A stretch of DNA of 64,000 nucleotides from Nitrospirota bacterium (GTDB taxonomy: Bacteria > Nitrospirota > Thermodesulfovibrionia > Thermodesulfovibrionales > UBA6898): contig JACRMT010000004.1 of NCBI GenBank assembly GCA_016214855.1, positions 186,001 through 250,000 on the forward strand. Direction: 5' to 3'. Both the position numbers and the translations under genes were made by a program. This document shows, one piece after another, positions 1 through 11,596 of this stretch. Positions within the stretch are counted from its first letter, which is position 1. Every line of letters begins with the position of its first letter. The notes under the pieces were generated by a model. That model saw nothing but the letters and a program-made list of their open reading frames with translations, was not told the origin of the DNA and ran no database searches.

Positions 1-1854
<1,854 letters not shown>

Positions 1855-1862
<8 letters not shown>

Positions 1863-3255
1863 GATCTTTTATATCGGTTCAGTCGGCATCAACAGGGAGA
1901 TCGAGGAACTGCTTCTCGACAGTGGAGTTGTCCTGTTCCGTTTTCGTTCGATAGGAACAGTGCGATATCGTGCTGATGACAGTCCGGACCTGTTGATCAT
2001 TGAGAAGGCGCAGAGCAGGGAACCCTTATTTAAAGAGTTTCTGAAGAAGTTCCATGAGACCCCTAAGATCGTTCTTTCGGACAATCCATCTTTTTCGGGC
2101 ATCTCTGCCTGGCTGAAATCTGAATTTGTATGCCCCTTGTACTCCCCACCGGCAAAGCAGCTGGAATTTGCGCTTAAGAAGGTAATGCATGAAAAAGAGC
2201 TGATAACGGAAAACCGCATGCTCAGTCAGAGACTTGCGATCACCAAAAAAGAGCTTGATTTTTTTGAAGAGGTAAGCAAGACGCTCACTTCAGCAGTTGA
2301 GCTTAATGAAGTGCTCGGCACGATCATGAAAAAGGCCAAAACCCTTATCAAGGCAGAGGCCTGGTCCATCCTTCTTCTCGATGAAGAGACCGGCGATCTT
2401 ATCTTCGAGAAGACAGCGGGGAAAAAAGAGAGCAGAAAGAAGATCAAGAAGGAACGGCTTAAGCCCGGAGAAGGCATAGCCGGCTGGGTCGCCCGCGAAA
2501 AGATACCGGTTGTTGTACCCGATGTCTCCAAGGACCCGCGCTTCAGCGGCAGGATCGACAAGGAAACAGACTATAGAACGAAATCCATCATGTGCGTACC
2601 TATCATGAACAAGGGCGTCATTCTCGGCGTACTGGAGATCGTGAACAAGACAACCAATGCCCCCTTCACAAAAGAAGACCTTGATCTTGTGCTGCGTATC
2701 GTTGACCATGCAGCTATTGCCATAGAACGGTCTGCGCTCTATCAGAAAATGACAGAGATGTCCATAACTGACGACCTCACGAAACTCTTTAATACGCGCT
2801 ATCTCAACCGCTCTCTTGACCTTGAAATATCGAGGGCAACACGCCACCATACATCTCTTTCTCTGATATTCATGGATGTTGACCACTTCAAACTCATCAA
2901 TGACAGCTATGGTCATCTGGTCGGAAGCAAACTCCTTGTAGAGATGGGACAACTGCTCTTAAAATGCCTGAGGACCGTGGATATTGTTGCCCGGTATGGA
3001 GGAGATGAGTTCGTCATGGTACTTCCCCAGACCGCACCCAAGCATGCAAGTCTGATAGCGGAGAGGATCCGAAAGACGATCGAACATAATGTTTTTCTCA
3101 AAAGAGACGGTTATTCATTCAAGATGACCGCAAGTTTTGGCGTAGCGTCTTATCCTGAAAGTGCAAAATCAAAAGAAGAGCTCCTGAAACTCGCTGATGA
3201 CGCCATGTACAGGGTGAAAAATCAGACAAGAAATGGCGTTTATGCTATAGTATAA
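1855..3255 (+). CDS. GAF-GGDEF diguanylate cyclase
   Basis: Predicted c-di-GMP synthase of 466 residues. Residues 1-115 look like a degenerate receiver-like fold without a clear phospho-acceptor. A short coiled linker follows, then a GAF sensor domain at about 140-295 and a GGDEF domain at about 305-466. The active site is intact (RYGGDEF, G382-F386). An RxxD inhibitory I-site (R373-T-V-D376) lies five residues upstream, so product feedback inhibition is expected. No membrane segment is seen, so it is probably cytosolic. The ATG overlaps the secA stop and the mglA-like gene starts 2 bp after its stop, giving a tight operon. The GAF ligand is unknown. Confidence 0.93.
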
Positions 3256-3257
3256 AA

Positions 3258-4763
3258 ATGGCGCTGTTCAATTATGCAACCAAGGAAATTACCCTCAAAA
3301 TTGTCTATTATGGCCCCGGATTAAGCGGTAAAACAACCAACCTTCAGCATCTTCACGCAGTCCTTAACCCTGAGACAAAAGGGAAGCTGCTCTCTCTTTC
3401 GACCGAGTCTGACCGCACCCTCTTTTTCGATTTCCTGCCGGTCGAACTCGGCAAGATTCGGGAATTCTCGATCCGTTTTCAGCTCTATACGGTCCCGGGA
3501 CAGGTTAGATACAATGCGACCCGAAAGGTCGTCCTGAAAGGCGCAGATGCGGTCGTTTTTGTTGCGGATTCTCAGAAAGACATGAGGGATCAGAATGTCG
3601 AGAGTTTCGAAAATATGCGGGAAAATCTCATATCGAACAATATTAATGCTGATACCATACCGATCATACTGCAATACAATAAGAGGGACCTCAGAAATAT
3701 ACTTTCCCTTGATGAACTCAATCAGGACCTGAATCAGGGCAGTAATCATGAAGTCCTTGAAGCTGCTGCCATAGACGGCACGGGAGTCGAAGAAACATTT
3801 AAAAGGATCACCAAGCTTGTACTCAAAGATATTTCAAAGAAGCACAAAATCGAAATAAAGCCTGTTGAGCAGGTGAAAGAAGCGCCTGTTTTATCAAAAC
3901 CTGTTCTCCAACCCGGCTCTGTGCCGGGTAAACCGGCCATTGTGGCTGAACTTGAAGAGTTCGAAGTAAAAGCGCCTGTTCCGTTAAAACCTCAGATCGA
4001 AACCATGTCTGAACCGAGTGAACCTGACATTGCGCCTGAACCTGAAGAGATCGAAGTGATAGCGCCTGTTCCATCGATCGAGCCCGTGTTCGAGATCGCT
4101 GCGCCTGCGTTCTCTGAAGAAGAACTCGAAATTGTTCCTGATTACGAGGCTGATGCGATTGAAGTGCTGGCAGAGGCTGAGCCTCTGGAGGCAGCCTATG
4201 AACCTGAGTTTATGAGCGGCTCCGGACATGCTGCTCTGGAAGAAACCGAAGTTGAGGCACCTGCTCCGCAGCCTGCATTTGAAGAGACCGCCCCTGCCGC
4301 ATCCGTGGCGCCATGGACCGAGATTCTTCCGGAGACGCTGACAAGAGAAGAGATTGCTCCTGCCGTATCTGCCGCTCCATCAGCCGAGGTTGTCCGGAAG
4401 GTGCCCATCACAGAAGAGCTGCTGCGCAGGGAGGAGAGATCTGAAACCGCACTGCAGCCCTTCCCCATCGAAAAGATCGATGACCTGTCCGATGAACTGG
4501 CAAGGGTCTCAAGGACACTGAACCGGGTCTCTGATGCCGTAACCCTGCTTCAGAAGACAGTATCAGGACTAAATGATGAGGTCGCTTCGATAAAAAATGA
4601 TATGGCACTTTTCAGGGAAAAACCGCCCCAGGAACCTGATCTGATACAGATAAAAGAATTCAGGGAACTGAGGCGTGAACAGAAAGAGATCTCAGACTTG
4701 CTCAGAGATGTCTCAGACCTACTTGGCTCTATAAAAGAAAAAAAGAGCTGGTTTAAGCTGTAA
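3258..4763 (+). CDS. MglA-family small GTPase with long C-terminal extension
   Basis: The first about 195 residues are an MglA-type Ras-like GTPase: P-loop GPGLSGKTT (residues 19-27), switch II TVPGQ and base-recognition NKRD. MglA proteins set cell polarity and position motility machines. The family is normally about 195 residues, but this protein has 501. Residues 200-385 are acidic, Pro/Ala/Glu-rich and repetitive, with recurring E-V-x-A-P-V-P units. Residues 390-501 are predicted coiled coil with heptads such as LARVSRTLNRVSDAV. The tail may be a scaffold or a partner-binding arm; that is inference. No MglB-like gene is present in the window. A PilT gene lies 22 kb away. Confidence 0.88.
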   Translation: MALFNYATKEITLKIVYYGPGLSGKTTNLQHLHAVLNPETKGKLLSLSTESDRTLFFDFLPVELGKIREFSIRFQLYTVPGQVRYNATRKVVLKGADAVVFVADSQKDMRDQNVESFENMRENLISNNINADTIPIILQYNKRDLRNILSLDELNQDLNQGSNHEVLEAAAIDGTGVEETFKRITKLVLKDISKKHKIEIKPVEQVKEAPVLSKPVLQPGSVPGKPAIVAELEEFEVKAPVPLKPQIETMSEPSEPDIAPEPEEIEVIAPVPSIEPVFEIAAPAFSEEELEIVPDYEADAIEVLAEAEPLEAAYEPEFMSGSGHAALEETEVEAPAPQPAFEETAPAASVAPWTEILPETLTREEIAPAVSAAPSAEVVRKVPITEELLRREERSETALQPFPIEKIDDLSDELARVSRTLNRVSDAVTLLQKTVSGLNDEVASIKNDMALFREKPPQEPDLIQIKEFRELRREQKEISDLLRDVSDLLGSIKEKKSWFKL

Positions 4764-4783
4764 CGTATCGCTGCGGGGAGACC

Positions 4784-5212
4784 ATGGTCGGAACGAAGCT
4801 ATATACCAAAAAGAGTCGCGTGTATCTGTTCCTTGTGCTCTATGCCATCCTTGCTGTGGCCGGAGGTCTTCTCAGCGCCCAATCGGTTTCCCGTAATGAG
4901 GCGCTGCCCGGTTCAGTCGGATTCATGGTGATCTTTGGCGCAGGCATGTTCATCATGACCCTGGTCAAGAGCAGGCAGCCTCAGATATCGGTACACCAGG
5001 ATTTTTTGGAGGTGCACCAGTCCCGTGCAAAGCAGCTTATCCGCTACCGCAATATTGTGAGCATAGCGCGTCCTGATGCGAAGCGGCTCGTCGTGACACT
5101 TCGTGAGGACAGTTCACGAAAGGACATGACGATCTGGCTTAAAGAGCTTGAACAGAGCGAAATTGAGAGACTGGCTGCATTTCTGGAGCAGGAAAAAGGC
5201 AGATCGAGATAG
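4784..5212 (+). CDS. Small membrane protein with PH-like C-terminal domain
   Basis: Unrecognised 142-residue protein. Two hydrophobic segments (about 12-32 and 43-61) form a hairpin in the membrane. The remaining about 80 residues have the alternating strand pattern of bacterial PH-like domains (ISVHQDFLEVHQSRAKQLIR... LVVTLRE) ending in an amphipathic helix. GGGGAG before the ATG is a good ribosome binding site. It follows the MglA-like gene by 20 bp and is probably in the same operon. The PH-like assignment rests on pattern only. Confidence 0.7.
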   Translation: MVGTKLYTKKSRVYLFLVLYAILAVAGGLLSAQSVSRNEALPGSVGFMVIFGAGMFIMTLVKSRQPQISVHQDFLEVHQSRAKQLIRYRNIVSIARPDAKRLVVTLREDSSRKDMTIWLKELEQSEIERLAAFLEQEKGRSR

Positions 5213-5334
5213 TTGTTATTGCAGACCGATTTTATCGGCATTAACTCAGGTGGAGACTGTCAGAAAGGATGAAACGGATCAGATTCAGCAGTAGCTTCCT
5301 TATTACTAACTTTTCATATTAAAGGGGGTAGCTT

Positions 5335-5763
5335 ATGGGTTTATTCGGTAATCTTTTCGGAAAAAAGGAAGAGCTTCCGCAGCTCGATCCGTCGAGTCAG
5401 GCGGCAGCCAGGCTGAACGAATTCAAATCTTCTCTGGAGCCCTTTGTGGGCAAGATCCATGACAAGATGGAATTTGTGCCATCACCCAAAACGGTCTATG
5501 TGTACATCGGCAAACCGCCCGGCATGTTCGGGCTCGCCTGGTTCGAGAATGGCCAGGAGATCAACTTCAAGACCTTTACGGCGAGCAAGGGCCTTAAGCA
5601 GAAGCAGGTCCAGAGCATCTATGGAAGACTGGGAGAGGCTTACGCGGCGAGCGAGACAGCTGCGCGATTTGAGACAGTCATCGCCGGGAAAAAAGTGGTA
5701 GTCATTCCCTCCGAGGATCTGGCAAAGAAAATAGACGAGATCGTACACACCGTAGCTGATTGA
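5335..5763 (+). CDS. Conserved-looking hypothetical cytosolic protein
   Basis: I do not recognise this 142-residue protein. It begins MGLFGNLFGKKEELPQ, a short amphipathic start typical of small bacterial soluble proteins. A mixed alpha/beta body follows (KTVYVYIGKPPGMFGLAWF, then helix, then KKVVVIPSEDLAKKIDEIV). There is no signal peptide or membrane segment. A strong ribosome binding site (AAAGGGGGT) precedes the ATG and an excellent terminator follows the stop, so it is a real expressed gene. The 122-bp gap upstream may carry its own promoter, but I see no clear one. Confidence 0.7.
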   Translation: MGLFGNLFGKKEELPQLDPSSQAAARLNEFKSSLEPFVGKIHDKMEFVPSPKTVYVYIGKPPGMFGLAWFENGQEINFKTFTASKGLKQKQVQSIYGRLGEAYAASETAARFETVIAGKKVVVIPSEDLAKKIDEIVHTVAD

Positions 5764-5775
5764 CTTTGTTATAGC

Positions 5776-5814
5776 CATGTCCTATCCTGCTGTCAGGATA
5801 GGACATGTTTTTTT
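5776..5814 (+). terminator. Intrinsic terminator, strong
   Basis: Perfect 14-bp stem (5776-5789 pairing with 5794-5807), 4-nt loop CTGT, followed by seven T. It ends the secA-side plus-strand transcription unit. Confidence 0.93.
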
Positions 5815-5882
5815 GTTTACTGTCCGGGCAACGCTTCTTCACTAGTTCAAATATGTTCTTTCCGAAAAACCTATAAATTCCC

Positions 5883-6881
5883 TTATCTGGACATAAACAG
5901 CAACAGCAAATTGACTATGTAGACTATGAGAATTCCTATTGAATCCCATGCCACAAACAATCTCTTTTTTTCCGCACGGTAGGTCAGTCCGATAATCGCA
6001 ATGGTGGTCATTGCAATAGCAGCCAATGCCGATATTATGTGATTAGGATTTGTATATGTCAGCAGAGGGCCTTTGAGAAAAAAGATGTCGTCAAGAGCCA
6101 AAATGAAGATGTTGAACATATTGCTTCCGAAGAGATTACCGATCGCGAGGTCAATAGCCCCCATCCTGACGGCTGCGATCGAGACAACGACCTCAGGCAG
6201 AGAAGTTGAAATAGCAATAAAGATATTGGCGACAAAAGTCTGGCCCAATCCGGTTGTCACTGCTATACCTTCGCCGATTTTCGGGAGAAAAATGGCTGCG
6301 ATGATCACAATGAGTGCATTTATGCCGTAGTTCAGCAGAGCCGTCTTTATACTGATATCTTTGTACTGCAATTTCTCCGCTATTTCTTTCAAAAATTCCG
6401 CTATCTTTCGTCTTTCGTAAGTGAAAACCAGTCTCATGGCGATAAAATAGATCATCACAAAGAGGAAGCTGTATGAGCCTAACCAGCCGATGGGCGATAA
6501 CCGCTCTCTCAGAAACATACTGACGCATACTATGCTCAAGAGAAGAAGTCCAAAAGCTGCTGAGAGCACATGACCCTGATGCGCCCTGGTGGATATTGGT
6601 GAGGGACGATACATGGTGTCCAGGATTGCAAGGATAAACATATTAAAAACACAACTGCCTAACACATCTCCCACTGCAATATCAGGAACTCCGGCATACG
6701 TCACAGAGCCTATTCCTGTAACAAGTTCCGGGAGAGAGGTAACAGAGGCCATGAGCACAATGCCGATCCAGGCCCTGCCAAGCCCTGTCTTTTCAGCTAT
6801 TATATCGCCGTACTTCGACAGTCTTGTGCCGGAATAGACGATTGCGATGGTGCAGACAAGGAAGCTGACCCAAAGAAGCAT
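5883..6881 (-). CDS. Ca2+/Na+ exchanger family (CaCA, YrbG-like) antiporter
   Basis: 332-residue inner-membrane protein with about ten hydrophobic segments in two inverted halves. Each half has the alpha-repeat signature of CaCA exchangers: SVTSLPELVTGIGSV at 46-60 and ISTSLPEVVVSIAAV at about 225-240. The acidic residue in each repeat (PEL, PEV) is the usual cation ligand. Each repeat is followed by a GNxxGSNxFN-like segment (GDVLGSCVFNMFI and GNLFGSNMFNIFI). The likely role is Ca2+ export driven by Na+ or H+; the ion is not determinable from sequence. The start is supported by GGAAAGG 6 nt upstream. It is convergent with the plus-strand unit and appears monocistronic. Confidence 0.9.
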   Translation of the reverse strand: MLLWVSFLVCTIAIVYSGTRLSKYGDIIAEKTGLGRAWIGIVLMASVTSLPELVTGIGSVTYAGVPDIAVGDVLGSCVFNMFILAILDTMYRPSPISTRAHQGHVLSAAFGLLLLSIVCVSMFLRERLSPIGWLGSYSFLFVMIYFIAMRLVFTYERRKIAEFLKEIAEKLQYKDISIKTALLNYGINALIVIIAAIFLPKIGEGIAVTTGLGQTFVANIFIAISTSLPEVVVSIAAVRMGAIDLAIGNLFGSNMFNIFILALDDIFFLKGPLLTYTNPNHIISALAAIAMTTIAIIGLTYRAEKKRLFVAWDSIGILIVYIVNLLLLFMSR

Positions 6882-7024
6882 TCTTCACCTTTCCATGAAA
6901 AGAGTAAATGCAAATATTTACAGTAGTTCTTATAATATACATCATGAGGCTGATCGTACGCATATTCTGACCCACGGTGCCCTCGACGACCTGGCAAGGC
7001 CTTTGAACGCGAAGCGCTGCAGCC

Positions 7025-7738
7025 TTAGATCCCATCAGGCTTTCTGGCCCAGACAAGGTCAAACCACTTCCACCAGGGCGTTATTTCGACCTTCTCGAAA
7101 CCAACAGCCAAGAGCTGTTCGGAAAAGATCTCAGGACGGCATTCAGAGCCCTGAATTCCCCATTCTCCGGTATTCCGCGATATCATCAAAATGCCGCCTG
7201 GCTTCATGACCCGGTAAAACTCGCTCAAGTGAGCATGCCTGTCCGGCAACAGCTCAATGGTCTCGAGACAGCTCACCACATCGAAGGTGCCTTCCGGAAA
7301 GGGCAACGCCAGAGCAGGCTGATTCAGTGAAACTGCCCTGCTCCCGTATTTCGCGAGCTTTATAGAAGCCTGCTTCAGCATGTTGGGAGAGATATCAAGG
7401 CCGATTATCCGACCGGTGAACAGCGGATTACCAAGAAGAACTGCAGGGAAGCGGCCGGTCCCTGTTCCGACATCAAGCACAAGGATATCAGGTCCCGTTG
7501 CGCTGTTCGAGGTCAATCTCTCTATGAGGGGTCCGGCAAGATTGCGATCATCATAGTTCTGCACCTTCTTTTTATCGCGATCGTATGTCAGTGCCCATCG
7601 GTCATACAGCCACCGGTGCAGACGCCCGCCTAATCTGATGCCCTCGAAGAAGAAGACCTCACGGTACAGGCGCTCCGCAGCAAGACCGATAACAACGACA
7701 AGAATACCGCCGAGAACAGTGATGATCAATTCAGGCAT
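7025..7738 (-). CDS. Membrane-anchored class I SAM-dependent methyltransferase
   Basis: 237 residues. An N-terminal hydrophobic helix (about 3-20) is followed by a Rossmann methyltransferase domain: motif I VLDVGTGTGRF at about 88-98, the acidic end of strand 2 in IIGLDIS, and the post-motif YRVMKPGGILMISRN. It belongs to the methyltransferase 11/25 (UbiE-like) group, but the substrate cannot be told. The N-terminal anchor suggests a lipid or membrane-associated acceptor (inference). It stands alone, with 69 bp to the next gene upstream. Confidence 0.82.
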   Translation of the reverse strand: MPELIITVLGGILVVVIGLAAERLYREVFFFEGIRLGGRLHRWLYDRWALTYDRDKKKVQNYDDRNLAGPLIERLTSNSATGPDILVLDVGTGTGRFPAVLLGNPLFTGRIIGLDISPNMLKQASIKLAKYGSRAVSLNQPALALPFPEGTFDVVSCLETIELLPDRHAHLSEFYRVMKPGGILMISRNTGEWGIQGSECRPEIFSEQLLAVGFEKVEITPWWKWFDLVWARKPDGI

Positions 7739-7807
7739 ATAATCGTGTACAGATCAATACATGTTCCGGGAAAAGCCTGCTATGGTATGGCGCAGAATCC
7801 CGGCGTT

Positions 7808-8359
7808 CTACTTTATTCTCTTTGATAGTGTCTTGAATTCTTCAGTCCCGGCTTTTACCAGGAGCTGGAACAGAACGGTTTCCGTGCAGGTTATGACAGC
7901 GCCGGCATCGCGCATGTACTCCAGAGCGGTCTTGTAATTCTGCTTTGTCCGGGAGCATATGGCATCAGATACAACATGAACATCATACCCCTCCCGAAGC
8001 AGGTCGATGCAGGTCTGTAATACGCATACATGAGTTTCCATGCCGACGAGGATGATCTGTTTTTTTTCGGTCTCCTGCACAGCCTCCATAAAGAACTTTT
8101 CTCCGCAGCAGCTGAAGGTGATCTTTTCGATCGGCGCGTAGGACTGTACGGCATTTCTCACCTCAGGCACGGTTGGCCCGAGCCCCCTGGGGTACTGCTC
8201 GGTTATAAGAAGCGGCACCCCAAGCAGCCTGGCAGACTCGATCAGATGAAGCGTATTGGCGACCACCCTCTCCTTCTCGGTCATTGCAACCGCAAGGCGC
8301 TCCTGGATGTCAACGATGACCAGCAGCGAGTCATCCTTTTTCAGCATGAACTTGTCCAT
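7808..8359 (-). CDS. Isochorismatase-family (cysteine) hydrolase
   Basis: 183-residue hydrolase with the cysteine-hydrolase triad of the isochorismatase/nicotinamidase group: Asp17 in VIVDIQ, a Lys in IEKITFSCCGE and the nucleophile Cys in ETHVCVLQT. The cis-peptide region and ITEQYPRGLG are typical of YcaC/SnnR-like enzymes. The substrate is unknown. A TTG two codons upstream (8365) is in frame, but AAAGGAG is 7 nt before ATG 8359, which I therefore take as start. The stop of the upstream gene lies 2 bp from this ATG, so translation is probably coupled. Confidence 0.88.
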   Translation of the reverse strand: MDKFMLKKDDSLLVIVDIQERLAVAMTEKERVVANTLHLIESARLLGVPLLITEQYPRGLGPTVPEVRNAVQSYAPIEKITFSCCGEKFFMEAVQETEKKQIILVGMETHVCVLQTCIDLLREGYDVHVVSDAICSRTKQNYKTALEYMRDAGAVITCTETVLFQLLVKAGTEEFKTLSKRIK

Positions 8360-8361
8360 GA

Positions 8362-8928
8362 TCAATCTCCTTTATGAAGCAGTCCGGCCTCAAGGCACTG
8401 TTTTCTTGCCTTCTTATACTTTTTTATGCTGTCGTCAGCATAGGTAATTATCCAGAAGGAAACATTTTTTTCCGGATATGATGATCCCTTGCCAAAGAGG
8501 ATCTCACCCGCCTTCAGCCCGAACTCGTCGTGGTGCCCGGTAAACTCATCCCAGCAGAGGCTGTAAGCCTTTAACTTTGGTGTAAGGGCAGCTTTTCTCT
8601 CGCTTATATCCGAAAGAGATCCAAAGTAGTGCATATGCATTTTTTCAGCAAGGTCCTTCATATATTTTGAAAATACCTTCTGCATCATCCAGAAGTTCAT
8701 AATAAGTATCTCATGAAAAAAAGCGTTTCTTTCAAGCCCGCTGAACGGCGACTCAGATCTCCGTAAGCTGTCATAAACAAAAGCAGCGGCATCCTTAAAG
8801 GCAAGCTCATAGAACAATGACCGGAGTTCCTGTTCTCTTTGATCAGATGGCAATGCGGCCAACCGGGCGATATCTGCCTTCTTTACGACAGAACCCCTTC
8901 CTACCAACTTTTTCAGGCGCTCAATCAC
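8362..8928 (-). CDS. Hypothetical protein, all-helical, unknown
   Basis: Unrecognised soluble protein of about 188 residues, mostly helical and rich in aromatic residues (FHEILIMNFWMMQKVFSKYM). There is no signal peptide. I place the start at GTG 8928 because GGGAGGA lies 5 nt upstream; an ATG nine codons earlier lacks a ribosome binding site and would run towards the neighbouring terminator. It ends two bases before the isochorismatase-like gene, so the pair is likely one operon. Confidence 0.62.
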   Translation of the reverse strand: MIERLKKLVGRGSVVKKADIARLAALPSDQREQELRSLFYELAFKDAAAFVYDSLRRSESPFSGLERNAFFHEILIMNFWMMQKVFSKYMKDLAEKMHMHYFGSLSDISERKAALTPKLKAYSLCWDEFTGHHDEFGLKAGEILFGKGSSYPEKNVSFWIITYADDSIKKYKKARKQCLEAGLLHKGD

Positions 8929-8953
8929 TATAGTCCTCCCTGAGATATGATCC

Positions 8954-8987
8954 AAAAAAAACAGGAGCAGGATTTACCTGCTCCTGT
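8954..8987 (-). terminator. Intrinsic terminator after the lipoprotein gene
   Basis: 11-bp perfect stem (8961-8971 with 8977-8987), 5-nt loop, and a run of seven A on the plus strand at 8954-8960 that reads as U tract in minus-strand RNA. It isolates the lipoprotein gene from the gene pair downstream. Confidence 0.9.
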
Positions 8988-9027
8988 ACAACACTCTTAA
9001 AATAATGCCGGATTGCGAGGGCTGATA

Positions 9028-9369
9028 CTATTTTGCCTCTGACGCATTCCAGACATTTGCGCCCATGTCATTAACAGACGGCGTGAGATTAAATTTTGCA
9101 GTCACCTTCTTTGTCGTGCCATCCGGATTTGCAAGCGTGTATTCAACCTTTACCGGATAATCACCAGTTGGCAGCTTCTGTCCCTTTTCCAATATGACTA
9201 CCGGCGCCTTAAAAGATGGACCATTGGGACTGCTCTCAATGAAAGCCTGGATAACCTTTACCGCGTCTTCATCCTTCGGCCCTGCAGGTTTTGCAGCACA
9301 CCCATAGATCCCAAAGGCAACCAGCAATACCATGACAACAACACAAAATAAACCCTGACTTCTTCTCAT
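9028..9369 (-). CDS. Small lipoprotein, unknown role
   Basis: 113 residues. Signal peptide with hydrophobic core VVVMVLLVAFGI and lipobox IYGC (Cys24), so a lipidated periplasmic or outer-membrane protein is expected. The mature part is one small beta-rich domain (VKVIQAFIESSPNG, PVKVEYTLANPDGTTKKVTAKFNL) that could be a cystatin/NTF2-like fold; I do not recognise the family. It is monocistronic: 160 bp separate it from acs and a terminator follows it. Confidence 0.8.
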   Translation of the reverse strand: MRRSQGLFCVVVMVLLVAFGIYGCAAKPAGPKDEDAVKVIQAFIESSPNGPSFKAPVVILEKGQKLPTGDYPVKVEYTLANPDGTTKKVTAKFNLTPSVNDMGANVWNASEAK

Positions 9370-9484
9370 TCTTCCTTCTCCTTAAAATTTAAAATGATAT
9401 AAGTGCTTCTATTATAAGAAATCCTTTTTGACTCTGGCAAGTCATGTCATTGAAACGCCAGGATACAAACTACAGCAAAGAGCA

Positions 9485-9522
9485 GGAGACAGGGAGAGGA
9501 ACTACTCATCCCCTCCTGTCTC
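9485..9522 (-). terminator. Probable terminator after acs
   Basis: Inverted repeat GAGACAGG/CCTGTCTC with further imperfect G/C pairing inside, just downstream of the acs stop on the minus strand. The U tract is weak (CTCTTT), so efficiency is uncertain. Confidence 0.55.
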
Positions 9523-9529
9523 TCACGAT

Positions 9530-11506
9530 CTACAGCCTTTCCTTGACCAGATTCTCCACAACCGAAGGATCGGCAAGCGTTGAGGTATCTCCAAGCTCGT
9601 CAACCTGATTATGGGCGATCTTGCGAAGTATCCTTCTCATGATCTTGCCTGACCGTGTCTTTGGCAGGCCCGGAGCAAACTGGAGCTTGTCCGGCGTGGC
9701 AATAGGGCCGATCATTGTACGGACATGACCCACAAGGATCTTTTTGAGGGCATCAGTCGGTTCAACGCCCTGCTTGAGGGTTACATACACATAGATGCCC
9801 TCACCCTTAATATCATGGGGATAACCGACAACCGCAGCCTCTGCAACTGCCTCATGGCTCACCAGCGCTGATTCAACTTCTGCTGTGCCGAGACGGTGGC
9901 CAGAAATGTTGATGACATCGTCAATACGGCCCATCAGCCAGTAGTCGCCGTCTTCGTCCACCCTGGCGCCGTCACCGGTAAAGTATTTCCCGGCGTACTG
10001 CGAAAAATAGACTTCCTTGATCCTCTTATTCTCAGGATCTCCATAGGTTCCGCGCAGCATACCTGGCCAGGGCTTTTCAATAACAAGCTTTCCGCCTTCA
10101 TTGGCTCCTGCAGGACTGCCGTCATCCTTAAGAACTCTGGGGACGACACCGAAAAATGGCCTGCAGGCAGAGCCCGGTTTCAGGGTCATGGCGCCTGGAA
10201 GCGGGGTGATCAGTATGCCGCCCGTCTCTGTCTGCCACCAGGTATCGACAATAGGCAGTTTTTCCTTGCCGACATTCCTGTGATACCACATCCATGCCTC
10301 GGGATTGATCGGTTCTCCCACAGAGCCCAGAACTCTGAGTGATGAAAGGTCGTGGCTTGAGACCCACTGCTCACCTTCTCTCATAAGCGCCCTGATGGCA
10401 GTAGGTGCGGTATAGAAAATATTTACCCGATGCTTTTCGACAAGGCTCCAGAACCTGCCGGGGTTGGGATACGTGGGAACACCTTCGAACATAAGGCTGG
10501 TCGCACCATTGGAAAGAGGGCCATACACGATATAGCTATGGCCGGTAACCCATCCGATGTCAGCAGTGCAGAAGTGGATATCCTCCTCATGATAATCGAA
10601 GATGTAACGGAACGTAAGGTTCGTGTAAAGACAGTATCCGCCGGTGGTATGGAGTACGCCCTTCGGTTTTCCGGTCGAACCTGACGTATAGAGAATAAAG
10701 AGCGGATCTTCTGCATCCATCTGCTCGGGCTCGCAGTAGTTCTTGATATCTGCAGAGGCCATTTCATCATGCCACCAGATATCCCTGCCGGGCTTCATCG
10801 CCACTTCACCGTCGCCGCGTTTTACAACGATTACCTTCTGCACGGTCGGGCATTCTTCAACAGCTCCGTCATTGTTCGTCTTGAGCGGTACGAATTTACC
10901 GCCGCGCACTCCTTTGTCAGAGGTGATAACGAGTGATGACTGACAGTCCTGAATACGATCACGGAGCGCTGTTGCGCTGAAGCCGCCGAATACAATGCTG
11001 TGAATGGCCCCGATCCTTGCGCATGCCAGCATCGAGATAGCAAGTTCAGGGATCATCGGAAGATAGATGGTCACACGGTCGCCCTTTTTGATCCCCTGCT
11101 TCTTGAGCACATTGGCAAACCGGTTAACTTCCATGAAGAGCTGCTGATACGTATAGGTCTTGTATGAGCCGTCGTCAGCCTCCCATATGATAGCTGCCTT
11201 GTTCCGGGTCGGAGTGTTTATGAACCGGTCAAGACAATTATAGCTTGCGTTAAGCTTGCCGCCTGAGAACCATTTGATATACGGTTTATGGAAATCGTAG
11301 TCAAGCACCTTATCCCATTTCTTGAACCAGGTGAGGTTCTGCGCTGCCATGTCGGCCCAGAAGCCCTCAGGGTCTTCTACAGAGCGCTTGTAGAGTGTGT
11401 CATACTCTGCCATGCTCTTCACATGCGCCTTGGCGCTGAATTCCTTTGATGGAGGGAAGGTCCTCTTCTCATCCATTAAAACATCCATCTGCTTAGCATC
11501 TGACAT
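9530..11506 (-). CDS. acs: Acetyl-CoA synthetase, AMP-forming
   Basis: Activates acetate with ATP and CoA to acetyl-CoA via acetyl-AMP; cytosolic. The 658 residues match the family length. Motifs: adenylation P-loop [11 protein letters not shown] at about 272, [28 protein letters not shown], and the C-terminal TRSGKIMRR with the catalytic, acetylatable lysine at about 623. AAAGGAGGAG lies 8 nt before the ATG. It is the last gene of the block that includes the SLC5 symporter, as expected for acetate scavenging. A sigma-70-like promoter overlapped by a palindrome sits in the 126-bp gap upstream. Confidence 0.97.
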   Translation of the reverse strand: MSDAKQMDVLMDEKRTFPPSKEFSAKAHVKSMAEYDTLYKRSVEDPEGFWADMAAQNLTWFKKWDKVLDYDFHKPYIKWFSGGKLNASYNCLDRFINTPTRNKAAIIWEADDGSYKTYTYQQLFMEVNRFANVLKKQGIKKGDRVTIYLPMIPELAISMLACARIGAIHSIVFGGFSATALRDRIQDCQSSLVITSDKGVRGGKFVPLKTNNDGAVEECPTVQKVIVVKRGDGEVAMKPGRDIWWHDEMASADIKNYCEPEQMDAEDPLFILYTSGSTGKPKGVLHTTGGYCLYTNLTFRYIFDYHEEDIHFCTADIGWVTGHSYIVYGPLSNGATSLMFEGVPTYPNPGRFWSLVEKHRVNIFYTAPTAIRALMREGEQWVSSHDLSSLRVLGSVGEPINPEAWMWYHRNVGKEKLPIVDTWWQTETGGILITPLPGAMTLKPGSACRPFFGVVPRVLKDDGSPAGANEGGKLVIEKPWPGMLRGTYGDPENKRIKEVYFSQYAGKYFTGDGARVDEDGDYWLMGRIDDVINISGHRLGTAEVESALVSHEAVAEAAVVGYPHDIKGEGIYVYVTLKQGVEPTDALKKILVGHVRTMIGPIATPDKLQFAPGLPKTRSGKIMRRILRKIAHNQVDELGDTSTLADPSVVENLVKERL

Positions 11507-11567
11507 ACAATAACTCCTCCTTTATGAATATGGTTTACTGCAGAATACAGTGCTATAACGGCAAATA

Positions 11568-11596
11568 AGTATAATATAAACAATAGGTATAAGCAA
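11568..11596 (-). promoter_or_regulatory. Possible sigma-70 promoter of acs
   Basis: On the minus strand TTGCTT (11596-11591), 17-bp spacer, TATACT (11573-11568), about 60 bp before the acs ATG. The -35 is a half match. It overlaps one arm of the 25-bp palindrome. Confidence 0.4.

Noticed and set aside
6882-7024. 143-bp gap checked for a tRNA or small RNA
   Set aside because: No T-loop consensus, no acceptor stem and no terminator; only an AT-rich part likely to hold the exchanger's promoter.
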